From: Actinocatenispora sp036503555
GTDB lineage: Bacteria; Actinomycetota; Actinomycetes; Mycobacteriales; Micromonosporaceae
Direction: 5' to 3'
Length of the DNA: 64,000 bases
NCBI GenBank assembly: GCA_036503555.1
Contig: DASXWQ010000098.1
Location: 1-64,000 of the forward strand
Positions within the stretch are counted from its first letter, which is position 1. Each line of letters starts with the position of its first letter. The notes beneath the pieces were generated by a model. It saw nothing but the letters and a program-made list of their open reading frames with translations, was not told the DNA's origin and did no database searches. A program made the translations under genes and the position numbers. Positions 8,447 through 15,195 of this stretch are shown piece after piece.

Positions 8447-8890
8447 GTGACCCGATGGCTGAACCAGGACGAGGACCGCGCGTGGCGCGCGCTGCGCCGC
8501 CTGCTCACGACGCTGCCCGCCCGCATCGGCCGCGATCTCGCCGAGCAGGGCCTGTCCAACCCCGACTACGAGGTCCTGAGCACGCTGTCCGAGCGTCCCG
8601 ACCGCCGCTGGGGACTGAAGGACTTCGCCGACAAGATGCAGTGGAGCCGCAGCCGGCTGTCCCACCACGTCGCGCGGATGCAGGCACGTGGCCTGGTCGA
8701 CCGCGAGCCGGACCCGCACGACGCCCGCGGATCGATCTACCACCTCACCGACCACGGCTTCGACGTGCTCGCCGCGGCGGCGCCGGGCCACCTCGCCTCC
8801 GTGCGTCGGCGGCTGCTCGACCACCTCAGCGCCGACGAGCTCGCCGTCCTGGAGAAGCTCGCGACCCGGATCGCCGACCTGCCCGACTAG
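8447..8890 (+). CDS. MarR-family transcriptional regulator
   Basis: Winged-helix repressor of 147 residues with the helix-turn-helix at about 60-85 (LKDFADKMQWSRSRLSHHVARM) and the wing carrying DPHDARGSIYHLTDHG, the MarR wing pattern. The start is GTG at 8447. A TACGCT box at 8435-8440 would place the transcription start on or beside the GTG, so this mRNA too may be leaderless. It is divergent from the fusion gene and presumably binds the double palindrome between them. Its stop codon TAG interlocks with the stop of a decayed dehydrogenase fragment on the other strand. Confidence 0.9.
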   Translation: MTRWLNQDEDRAWRALRRLLTTLPARIGRDLAEQGLSNPDYEVLSTLSERPDRRWGLKDFADKMQWSRSRLSHHVARMQARGLVDREPDPHDARGSIYHLTDHGFDVLAAAAPGHLASVRRRLLDHLSADELAVLEKLATRIADLPD

Positions 8891-9062
8891 CCGTGGGTAA
8901 GGACCACCGTGCCGAAGCCGCCGCCGGACCCGCAGTGGTCGAGGGCGTCGGGCAGCGCGTCGACGTCGAAGACCCGGTCGCCGACCGGGCGCGGGGCATG
9001 CGGCCGGCGGTCAGCGCGTGCCACGCCGTCAGCGGCCGCCGCCGCCTCCTCGTACGACAGCT
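8887..9062 (-). pseudogene. Remnant of a zinc-type alcohol dehydrogenase/quinone reductase
   Basis: Read on the minus strand, three pieces of a medium-chain dehydrogenase appear in different frames: LSYEEAAA near 9060-9035, then LTAWHALTAGR, then a C-terminal piece DRVFDVDALPDALDHCG and GGFGTVVLTHG ending in a stop at 8887. In an intact protein these pieces are about 150 residues apart. The rest is therefore deleted and the frame is broken at least twice. No start or nucleotide-binding region remains. Confidence 0.6.
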
Positions 9063-9190
9063 GCGCGGCACCGGCCCCACGCCGTTCGCGGTGCCGCTGC
9101 GGCTGGCGACGGCGGACGGTGAGCTGCGCCCGATCGCCGCGCTGACCTCGTTCGCGACCGCCACCGACGGCACGCTCGCCTCGCTGCGCC
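9041..9190 (+). pseudogene. Coding-like fragment of unidentified gene
   Basis: The plus-strand frame reading LVRQLRGTGPTPFAVPLRL and then DGELRPIAALTSFATATDG looks like protein under selection but joins nothing. The frame before it is shadow of the dehydrogenase remnant, and after about 9190 the sequence changes frame into a hydrolase fragment. From memory it resembles the C-terminal part of some actinobacterial XRE-type regulators; I am not sure of this. Confidence 0.3.
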
Positions 9191-9977
9191 GGCGATCTTC
9201 GAGCAGGGCATCACGCCCAACCTGCCGGAGCCGATGCCCGAGCCGGACGAGTGGATGCGTCGCCTCGGCACCCTTCCGCTGATGCACCAGCCCGGCGAGC
9301 ACTGGCAGTACCAGATCGCGAGCGACCTGGCCGGCGTGCTCGTCGCCCGGGTGTCGGGCCAGTCGTTCGAGTCGTTCCTGCGGGAGCGCGTCTTCGAGCC
9401 GCTGGGCATGACCGACACCGGGTTCCACGTACCCGCCGACAAGATCGACCGGCTGCCGGCGCTCTACGCGCCGGACCCGCAGACCGGGGAGTTCCTGGTG
9501 TGGGACGAGGCCGAGGGCGGGCGGTGGAGCGAGCCGCCGGCGTTCCCGGGTGGCGGCGGCGGTCTGGTGTCGACCGCCGACGACTACCACGCGTACTTCC
9601 GGATGCTGCTCAACGGCGGGATGCACGAGGGTGAGCGGATCCTGTCCCGGCCCGCGGTCGAGCTGATGACCACCAACCGCCTCACGTCCGAGCAGACCGC
9701 CGCCCGGACCGCCCTGGCTCGCGACAACGTGCACATCTCGTTCGGCCAGGGACAGCACGGCGGCTGGGGCTTCGGGATGGCAGTGCGCACGTACCGCGGT
9801 GACTACGCGCCGATTGGGCAGTTCGGCTGGGACGGCGGCAGCGGCACCTCGACGTACGCCGACCCGGTCAACCAGGTCACCGGGATCCTGCTGACCCAGG
9901 TCGGGGCGACCGTACCGGACGGGATCCAGGTCATGCACGACTTCTGGACCACGATCTACCAGGCCGTCGAGGACTGA
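9190..9977 (+). pseudogene. 5'-truncated serine hydrolase (class C beta-lactamase/esterase family)
   Basis: The C-terminal two thirds of a beta-lactamase-fold serine hydrolase. Visible are IFEQGITPNLPEP, the block WQYQIASDLAGVLVARVSG that replaces the usual Tyr-x-Asn region, FLRERVFEPLGMTDTGFHVP, and a late GWDGGSGTSTYADP. The N-terminal part with the catalytic Ser-x-x-Lys is missing, and the frame is entered from unrelated sequence at about 9190. An ATG at 9234 could start a 247-residue product, but it could not be a normal enzyme. Family members are usually about 380-400 residues. Confidence 0.7.
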
Positions 9978-10064
9978 CGTCACGGCCCGGCCGCACCCGG
10001 CGGCCGGGCCGCTCCACCCGGCGACCCGAGGCCGGAGCGCCGACGACGAGGTCCGTGGTCCCGG

Positions 10065-10454
10065 TCAGGAACCGCTGAACGGCTCGTCGGCGCGGCGGGG
10101 GCGGATCGCGACGTCGACGCGGCGCCCGTGTGTGGTGGCCCGCGCGTGCCACAGGTCGGCGAGGGCGTCCAGGACGAGCGCGGTCATCGGGCTCACGGTC
10201 CCGCTGGCCGCGGGCAGGACCTCGACGGCGGTGAGTCGCAGCGTGCTGTCGGCCTGCCAGGTGACGCTCATCCGCAGATGCCGGGCCTGCCCCTCGATGG
10301 CGTTGGTGACCAGTTCGGAGGCGAGGGCGACCGCCGCACGCGTGGCCGTCACGGGCATGTGCCACTCGCGGAAACACGCAATTACCGCGTTGCGTACGAT
10401 CACCGCACCTGCGGCCCGGACAGGTACGAGTACGTCGCGCCTTCTCGAAACCAT
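10065..10454 (-). CDS. RsbW-like ATPase-fold protein (anti-sigma type), degenerate ATP site
   Basis: Small 129-residue protein of the GHKL/HATPase_c fold as in anti-sigma kinases. The N-box is clear at ASELVTNAIEG. The region that should hold the Asp-x-Gly-x-Gly G1 box instead reads LTAVEVLPAASG, so ATP binding or kinase activity is doubtful. The ending LVLDALADLWHARATTHGRRVDVAI matches the last strand-helix pair of the family. The start at 10454 is the last ATG before the conserved part. It diverges from a SigB/F/G-class sigma gene 193 bases away, which makes it the best candidate for that sigma factor's partner. Confidence 0.65.
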   Translation of the reverse strand: MVSRRRDVLVPVRAAGAVIVRNAVIACFREWHMPVTATRAAVALASELVTNAIEGQARHLRMSVTWQADSTLRLTAVEVLPAASGTVSPMTALVLDALADLWHARATTHGRRVDVAIRPRRADEPFSGS

Positions 10455-10544
10455 GTCGCCCGTCACCTGCCCGCCGCAGGCCCGGCCAAACGTCGAGAAC
10501 GCCGGAAATTCCCGGGATTCGCGCACTGTCCATTGTGGACGATT

Positions 10545-10570
10545 GTTTCGTGGGGTCGGCCGTCGGGTAC
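10545..10570 (+). promoter_or_regulatory. SigB-type promoter upstream of the sigma factor gene
   Basis: GTTT at 10545-10548 and GGGTAC at 10565-10570 are separated by 16 bases, the spacing and sequence known for streptomycete SigB-class promoters (GnnT-N14-16-GGGTAC/T). It lies about 77 bases before the sigma start codon, so autoregulation is likely. The same element precedes both gas vesicle transcripts. Confidence 0.6.
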
Positions 10571-10646
10571 GGCTGCGGGATGTAGATGAGCGGCAGCGCC
10601 GCGGTGTGACCGGCCCGCGGCGCGAGACGCTGGGGGGCGTGCTGCG

Positions 10647-11462
10647 ATGCGTGACGACCATGTCCGTGTGTACGAGCGACTGCTGGAACAGATGGCCGGG
10701 CTGCCGGCCGACAGCCCGCGGCGACAGTCACTGCGGGCGGAGGCGGTGGGTGGCCTGCTTCCGCTGGCGGACCGGTTGGCGCGTCGCTACGCGCACCGGG
10801 GTGAGTCGATGGACGATCTGGTGCAGGTGGCCCGGGTGGGTCTGTTGAAGGCGGTGGACGGGTTCGATCCGGCGGCCGGCGCCTTTCTCGGGTACGCGAT
10901 TCCGACGATTCTGGGTGAGTTGAAGCGGTATTTCCGGGACCAGTGTTGGGATGTGCGGGTGCCGCGGCAGGTGCAGGAGTTGCGGCAGCGGGTGCATCAG
11001 GCCGAGGAGAGCTTGGCGCAGGTGGTGGGTCATGATCCGTCGACCGAGGAGATCGCGGAGCGGTTGCATGTGGGCCGGGACGCGGTGCGTGCTGCGGTGG
11101 TGGCCGATCGGGCGTACACGGCGTCGTCGTTGAACATGCCGACGCGGCAGGACGACGGGTCGGGTTGTGAGATGGGTGATCTGTTGGGCGGCTGCGATGA
11201 GCGGTTGGAGTGGGCGGCGGATCGGGTGTCGCTGCGTCCGGCGTTGGATCGGTTGCCGGATCGGGAGCGGCAGGTATTGGCGATGCGGTTCTTCGACAAT
11301 CTGAGCCAGAGTGAGATCGCGGAGCGGATCGGTCTGTCGCAGATGCATGTGTCGCGGTTGTTGGCGCGGACGCTGGCGGGGTTGCGGGCGTGGATCGACG
11401 GCGAGGCCGACCACGTCGACACCTGCCACGAACGGCGCCGGACACCGCCCTGCATCGCCTGA
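10647..11462 (+). CDS. RNA polymerase sigma factor, SigB/SigF/SigG group
   Basis: Group 3 sigma factor of 271 residues. Region 2 carries DDLVQVARVGLLKAVDGFDP and YAIPTILGELKRYFRD, followed by WDVRVPRQVQELR, the stress/sporulation sigma signature. Region 4 ends with LPDRERQVLAMRFFDNLSQSEIAERIGLSQMHVSRLL, the -35-binding helix-turn-helix. GGGGGG at 10632-10637 precedes the ATG. Codon use is unlike its neighbours: Leu TTG, Asp GAT and His CAT are frequent from about 10900 to 11400, whereas flanking genes nearly always use CTG/CTC, GAC and CAC. This suggests recent acquisition or an unusual codon constraint. The gas vesicle locus next door carries matching promoters. Confidence 0.93.
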   Translation: MRDDHVRVYERLLEQMAGLPADSPRRQSLRAEAVGGLLPLADRLARRYAHRGESMDDLVQVARVGLLKAVDGFDPAAGAFLGYAIPTILGELKRYFRDQCWDVRVPRQVQELRQRVHQAEESLAQVVGHDPSTEEIAERLHVGRDAVRAAVVADRAYTASSLNMPTRQDDGSGCEMGDLLGGCDERLEWAADRVSLRPALDRLPDRERQVLAMRFFDNLSQSEIAERIGLSQMHVSRLLARTLAGLRAWIDGEADHVDTCHERRRTPPCIA

Positions 11463-11522
11463 CGGACCGTCGACGTGTCGGTCCGACTCGACCCCGACGC
11501 CGCGGTCCGGCGAGCGCTGCGG

Positions 11523-11816
11523 TCATCCGCGGGCGCCCGGTGGGTCGACCAGGGTGCCGAGGGGGCCGAGATCCAGGTTGAGGTCCTCGGCGGCGAGGCC
11601 GAAGTGCTCGCGCAGCTCGGCCATCCGGTCGTCCAACGCCATCAGCGTGAGGCCGATGCGTTCGACCTGCTCGTCGTCGAGGTCGCCCTCGTCGACGCGC
11701 CGGAGCGCCTGGCGTTCCATGAGCTGGCGCAGCAGCTCGACCACCGTCAGTACCAGCGCGGCGAGGTCGTGGTCCGCCGTCTCCGGGTCGAGTGCCAGCC
11801 GCCGGTCACCGCTCAT
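11523..11816 (-). CDS. gvpK: Gas vesicle protein GvpK
   Basis: Accessory protein needed for gas vesicle assembly, 97 residues. The family core is visible: LAALVLTVVELLRQLMERQALRRVD, then DEQVERIGLTLMALDDRM and FGLAAEDLNLDLGPLGTL. It is the last gene of the minus-strand gvp run. Its ATG lies inside the end of gvpS (11-base overlap), so it is translationally coupled. Confidence 0.92.
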   Translation of the reverse strand: MSGDRRLALDPETADHDLAALVLTVVELLRQLMERQALRRVDEGDLDDEQVERIGLTLMALDDRMAELREHFGLAAEDLNLDLGPLGTLVDPPGARG

Positions 11817-11988
11817 CGGTGTACTCCGCCCGGACCGACGTCAGCAGCGCGTTGAGCGACACGCGGACCAGGTCGACCTCGGCGATGCTCAACGTCACGT
11901 CGCCGGTGAGTACGACTCCGCGGGCGAGTACCCGGTCGAGCAGGTCGACGAGCGACACCTGCTCCGTGCGTACGAGGGGTTCGGTCAT
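11806..11988 (-). CDS. gvpS: Gas vesicle protein of the GvpA/GvpS type (short)
   Basis: A 60-residue GvpA-related protein, containing little more than the conserved core VSLVDLLDRVLARGVVLTGD and VDLVRVSLNALLTSV. In actinobacterial clusters this minor GvpA paralogue between gvpL and gvpK is called GvpS. ATG at 11988 overlaps the gvpL stop by ATGA. A structural role in the vesicle shell or its tips is inferred from the family. Confidence 0.8.
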   Translation of the reverse strand: MTEPLVRTEQVSLVDLLDRVLARGVVLTGDVTLSIAEVDLVRVSLNALLTSVRAEYTDER

Positions 11989-12710
11989 GTCTGCTCCAGC
12001 CCGGCGAACGAGTACGGCGGCCACGGCCCGGTGAGGTCCACCCGGCCGGTGGCGGCGAGCGCCGCCACCGCATCGGTGAACTCGACCCGCCGGGTGTCGG
12101 CCACCAGGTACGACGCGCTCAGCACCGGCGCCGCCGCGCCCGGCCACGCGTCGCGTACCTCGTGGCGGCGGTGGGCGGTGGCGAGACGCCGGAGTGTCGT
12201 GTCGACGCGGTCGGCGAGCTCGACGGCGGCGCTGCGGGCGCGGTCGCGGGCGGTGCGTTCGGCCCGCCGACGTGCCAGGTACGCCACGCCGGGGGAGTCG
12301 GCGGTGGCCGCTTCGGCGGGAGCGGGCGGCGCGGCCGGCGCGTACGCCTTCACGCCCCACTCGGTGCATCCGGCGACCCGGCGCAGCGCCGTGGTGAGCT
12401 CGTCGGCCCGCTCGGCGAGAAGCGCGGCCACCCCGGCGTCGTCCCGGTACACGCTGGCCAGCCGCAGCGGTACGACGGTGCCGGCGAGCCGCGCCACGAC
12501 ACGGTGGTGCGCGCGGGCCACCGGCTCCAGCCAGGTCAGCTCGGACATGTTGCGCCGCAACGGTTCCAGGCCGAACTCGGCGAGTGGGACGGAGCTGACC
12601 GCGGCGGTCAGCGGCCCGCGCCGGATCGGCCGTACCGGCGCGTCGTGTACGCCGGACACGTCGACCGGGACGTACCGGTCGGTCACCGCGTAGACCCACA
12701 CGGCGCTCAT
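11985..12710 (-). CDS. gvpL: Gas vesicle protein GvpL (GvpL/GvpF family)
   Basis: A 241-residue member of the GvpF/GvpL family, minor proteins that act with GvpA during assembly. It begins MSAVWVYAVTDRY, has the mid-protein AHHRVVARLAGTVVPLRLASVYRD that is diagnostic of the family, and ends with VDLTGPWPPYSFAG (the conserved Gly-Pro-Trp-Pro-Pro-Tyr-x-Phe). The start overlaps the gvpJ stop by ATGA. It is the second GvpF/L-family gene in the cluster. Confidence 0.92.
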   Translation of the reverse strand: MSAVWVYAVTDRYVPVDVSGVHDAPVRPIRRGPLTAAVSSVPLAEFGLEPLRRNMSELTWLEPVARAHHRVVARLAGTVVPLRLASVYRDDAGVAALLAERADELTTALRRVAGCTEWGVKAYAPAAPPAPAEAATADSPGVAYLARRRAERTARDRARSAAVELADRVDTTLRRLATAHRRHEVRDAWPGAAAPVLSASYLVADTRRVEFTDAVAALAATGRVDLTGPWPPYSFAGLEQT

Positions 12711-13102
12711 CGGTCGTCGTCCTCCGACCGGGACTCGCCGGCGCTCTCCAGCTCCGGTGACCCGCCGGTCAGCTCGCCGATCCGGCGCCGCAGCCGGTCG
12801 TTCTCGGCCGCCAGCTCGTCCTGCCGCTGGGGGTCGAGGCGCTTGACGTCGTCGGTACCGCGCAGCCACGGATCCCTGACCCACCAGTCGATCCCGACCT
12901 CGCGCGCCGTCTCCAACGACGCCACGACGAGCCGCAGCTTGATCGTGAGCAACTCGATGTCGAGCAGGTTGACGCGGATGTCGCCGGCGATCACGAGCCC
13001 CTTGTCGAGGACGCGTTCGAGGATGTCGCCGAGGTTCGTCGACTGTGGCTCGCGGCCCGCGCCGTACAGGTCCCCGCCGGTGGCTTGCAGTGACCTGGTC
13101 AT
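12707..13102 (-). CDS. gvpJ: Gas vesicle protein GvpJ (GvpA-related)
   Basis: A 131-residue GvpA-family protein. The core NLGDILERVLDKGLVIAGD and IRVNLLDIELLTIKLRLVV matches GvpA except for the Asp-rich features that mark GvpJ. A charged C-terminal region with a short coiled coil (QDELAAENDRLRRRIGEL) follows. Members of this type are minor shell or cap proteins. It overlaps gvpO upstream by four bases and gvpL downstream by four. Confidence 0.87.
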   Translation of the reverse strand: MTRSLQATGGDLYGAGREPQSTNLGDILERVLDKGLVIAGDIRVNLLDIELLTIKLRLVVASLETAREVGIDWWVRDPWLRGTDDVKRLDPQRQDELAAENDRLRRRIGELTGGSPELESAGESRSEDDDR

Positions 13103-13422
13103 GTCTGCCCCCCGCCGCCCGTGCTGCCCCTGGTGTAGCGCCGGGCCCGCTGGTAGGAGCGCAGGTCGCCGCGGTCGTCCAGCTCCACCTCGTACGTCGC
13201 GAGGATGTCCGCGGACGACGGGACGTGCCGGTCCTCGACCACTTCCACGCCGACCGTCCAGCCGCTCTCCTCACCCCGCCGGACGGAGACGACGCCGACG
13301 ATGTCGCGCCCGGTCAGCCCGGTGAGGTGCTTCACCGCGGCCTTGCTCGCGCCCGCGGCCGAGACGCGCGGTCTGCGCTGGGCCGTACCGCGGTCGTCGG
13401 TGTCGCGTTCTCTGGTGGCCAT
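13099..13422 (-). CDS. gvpO: Gas vesicle protein GvpO
   Basis: A 107-residue protein matching GvpO: TGRDIVGVVSVRRGEE, then GWTVGVEVVEDRHVPSSADI and YEVELDDRGDLRSYQRARRY. The first 30 residues are polar and probably disordered. GvpO is needed for vesicle formation in haloarchaea and is the first gene in known streptomycete clusters. Here it sits between gvpG and gvpJ instead, a local rearrangement of the order. Confidence 0.92.
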   Translation of the reverse strand: MATRERDTDDRGTAQRRPRVSAAGASKAAVKHLTGLTGRDIVGVVSVRRGEESGWTVGVEVVEDRHVPSSADILATYEVELDDRGDLRSYQRARRYTRGSTGGGGQT

Positions 13423-13425
13423 CGG

Positions 13426-13662
13426 TCAGTCCTCCCCGTCCGTCCCGACCGCCCGGTCGAGCACGGCCTGCTGTGCCTCGCGCGCCTCGTCCGGCGACAG
13501 CTCGCCGGCCTGTTCGCGCTCCTCGATCTCCTCCACCTGGCGGCGCATCGCGGCCGGGTCCCGGGTCTGCGCGTCGACCTGGTCGCGAACCGCCTCGCCG
13601 AGCCACACCACGGCCCGTACCGGCGCGAGCGGCAGCGTAAGCAACCCCGTGACCAGTCCCAT
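13426..13662 (-). CDS. gvpG: Gas vesicle protein GvpG
   Basis: Small 78-residue assembly factor: GLLTLPLAPVRAVVWLGEAV at the N-terminus, then a predicted coiled-coil MRRQVEEIEEREQAGELSPDEA typical of GvpG. The ATG at 13662 is preceded by an in-frame GTG at 13665, which could serve as start. It begins five bases after the gvpF stop. Confidence 0.9.
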   Translation of the reverse strand: MGLVTGLLTLPLAPVRAVVWLGEAVRDQVDAQTRDPAAMRRQVEEIEEREQAGELSPDEAREAQQAVLDRAVGTDGED

Positions 13663-13666
13663 CACG

Positions 13667-14407
13667 TCACCGGACCGTCGCGACGAAGTCGTACGGGGCG
13701 AGCGGCCCGCGTACCCGGATCTCGACCCGGCCGCGCCAGTCCTCGGCCAGCTCGGCCAGGCTGCCGGTGAGGTCGTCCTCGGCGTCGAGGTCGGTCAGGA
13801 CCGCGACACGCGCGGCGTCCAGCTCGTGCGCCGGCTCCCGGACGACCGCCTGCACCGCGTGCGGCGTCACGAGGTCCGCGACGGCCCGGGTGTCGGCCTC
13901 CCGCTTGGCCGCCACCGCGGTGTTGACGCCCTCGCCGAGGCGGATCCGGTCCTGGTGGGTGAGTTCCTCCGACCGTCCCGCGATCGCGTCGCGCAGCTCG
14001 GCCAGTTCCGGGTGTTCCCGCAGCACCTCGCCGAGTACCGCGTCGCGCACGTACCGGGCGGTCACCAGGTACTCGGCGCGTCCGCGCAGCTCGGCCAGCG
14101 CGGCGGCGAACTCGTCGTGGTGGGCGTCCAGCAGCTCCCGCCCAACCGCGTCGGCGTCGGTCAGGGCCGCGCCGAACGTCAGCGGCAGGACCGGGTCCGC
14201 CGCGGCGACGGCGTCCAGTACGCGCTGGTGCGCGAGCATGTCCTCGGGCCGGCCCAACGACGCCGCCGTCTCGATCGGGCTGACCAGCGCGGCGATGTCC
14301 CCGGACCGTACGGTCGTCACCTCCGCCGGCGGGTCGCCGACACCCGTGGCGTCCCCGGGCACCGGGGTGTCGGCGGGCACGATGCCGTAGACGTACACGG
14401 CGGCCAT
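13667..14407 (-). CDS. gvpF: Gas vesicle protein GvpF (GvpL/GvpF family)
   Basis: A 246-residue GvpF-type protein: AAVYVYGIVPADTP at the start, the diagnostic LAHQRVLDAVAAADPVLPLTFGAAL, and the end RGPLAPYDFVA. The ATG at 14407 is one base after the gvpA stop and has AAGGAGG six bases upstream, inside the end of gvpA. A start seven codons further up is open but lacks a binding site. GvpF is the family member that contacts GvpA and probably delivers it to the growing vesicle. Confidence 0.92.
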   Translation of the reverse strand: MAAVYVYGIVPADTPVPGDATGVGDPPAEVTTVRSGDIAALVSPIETAASLGRPEDMLAHQRVLDAVAAADPVLPLTFGAALTDADAVGRELLDAHHDEFAAALAELRGRAEYLVTARYVRDAVLGEVLREHPELAELRDAIAGRSEELTHQDRIRLGEGVNTAVAAKREADTRAVADLVTPHAVQAVVREPAHELDAARVAVLTDLDAEDDLTGSLAELAEDWRGRVEIRVRGPLAPYDFVATVR

Positions 14408-14408
14408 G

Positions 14409-14798
14409 TCAGTCCTCCTTCCGGCCACGGCGGCTTCGCTGCCGGTCGCCGCCGCCGAGCGTGTCGCGGACCTTCTCGCCGGCCGCGTCGATGACTCCCT
14501 TGGTCTTGCTCTTGGCGCCGCCCTCGTTCAGGTCGTCGACCAGCTCGGGCAGCGTCTCCTTGTCCTGTTCGAGGTTCAGCCGGCCGACCGCCTCGGCGAA
14601 CCGCAGGTAGGTGTCCACGCTGGCGACGACCACCCGCGCGTCGATCGTGAGCAGCTCGATGCCCACCAACGACACCCGCACGTAGGCGTCGATGACGAGC
14701 CCCTTGTCGAGGATCGTGTCCAGCACGTCGGCGAGTGACGACGAGGACGGGCGGTCGAGCATGCCGCCTCCGCCCTGGGGTTGCACGGCCGTGGTCAT
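14409..14798 (-). CDS. gvpA: Major gas vesicle shell protein GvpA
   Basis: Structural protein that forms the ribbed gas vesicle wall. Residues about 20-72 are the GvpA core: SLADVLDTILDKGLVIDAY, VRVSLVGIELLTIDARVVV and ASVDTYLRFAEAV. After the core comes a hydrophilic, Lys/Arg/Glu-rich tail of about 55 residues, making 129 in all. Cyanobacterial GvpA is close to 70 residues; longer forms with such tails occur in actinobacteria. It has GGGAGG eight bases before the ATG and is the first gene after a SigB-type promoter, so it should be the most highly expressed of the run. Confidence 0.93.
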   Translation of the reverse strand: MTTAVQPQGGGGMLDRPSSSSLADVLDTILDKGLVIDAYVRVSLVGIELLTIDARVVVASVDTYLRFAEAVGRLNLEQDKETLPELVDDLNEGGAKSKTKGVIDAAGEKVRDTLGGGDRQRSRRGRKED

Positions 14799-14832
14799 CG
14801 GCGTTCCTCCCGGTCTCTAGGTTTCGCCTCGG

Positions 14833-14857
14833 CTACCCGCGGCCACTCGGGCGAAAC
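14833..14857 (-). promoter_or_regulatory. SigB-type promoter of the gvpA-K operon, inside an inverted repeat
   Basis: On the minus strand GTTT (14857-14854) and GGGTAG (14838-14833) are 15 bases apart, matching the promoter before the sigma gene. The two elements are framed by exact 9-base inverted arms, GGTTTCGCC at 14820-14828 and GGCGAAACC at 14850-14858. A second regulator could therefore bind across the promoter. The gvpA start is 35 bases downstream. Confidence 0.6.
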
Positions 14858-15051
14858 CAGATTTCCGCAGCTCATCGCGGGTGTGGACGCGCTCGGAGCC
14901 GGTCCGGACGGGTTCGATGGGCGAGGCCCGATCGGTCCGGTACCCGGGGTGTGTGCCCCGCCGGGAAGTTCGCGCCGACGGCCGTGACCGGATCCTCGGG
15001 GCGGAACCCGTGCGTACCGGTCGGCGCGGGCGCGGCATCGCCCGCGTCCCC

Positions 15052-15076
15052 GTTTAGCGCGCGACGCTCCGGGTAC
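15052..15076 (+). promoter_or_regulatory. SigB-type promoter of the plus-strand gas vesicle accessory genes
   Basis: GTTT at 15052-15055 and GGGTAC at 15071-15076 with a 15-base spacer. This is the third copy of the same promoter type in 4.6 kb and it points toward the accessory genes at 15196 and 16080. The 397-base gap 14799-15195 holds this promoter, the divergent gvpA promoter and a palindrome. I see no gene in it. Confidence 0.6.
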
Positions 15077-15084
15077 AGCGCGAC

Positions 15085-15100
15085 CTTCGATCGATCGAAG
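15085..15100. promoter_or_regulatory. 16-base perfect palindrome at the predicted transcription start
   Basis: CTTCGATCGATCGAAG is fully self-complementary and starts nine bases after the GGGTAC box, where the transcription start would fall. An operator, or a start-proximal RNA hairpin, is possible. No adjacent regulator gene tells which. Confidence 0.4.
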
Positions 15101-15195
15101 TCGATACCGGGTGACGTGTGCGACGTGTGGTCGGCTGCGCCCCGGGCCCGAGATCCGCGGTGCGCCGGACCGGCGAGCACCGGAGAGGAACGACC

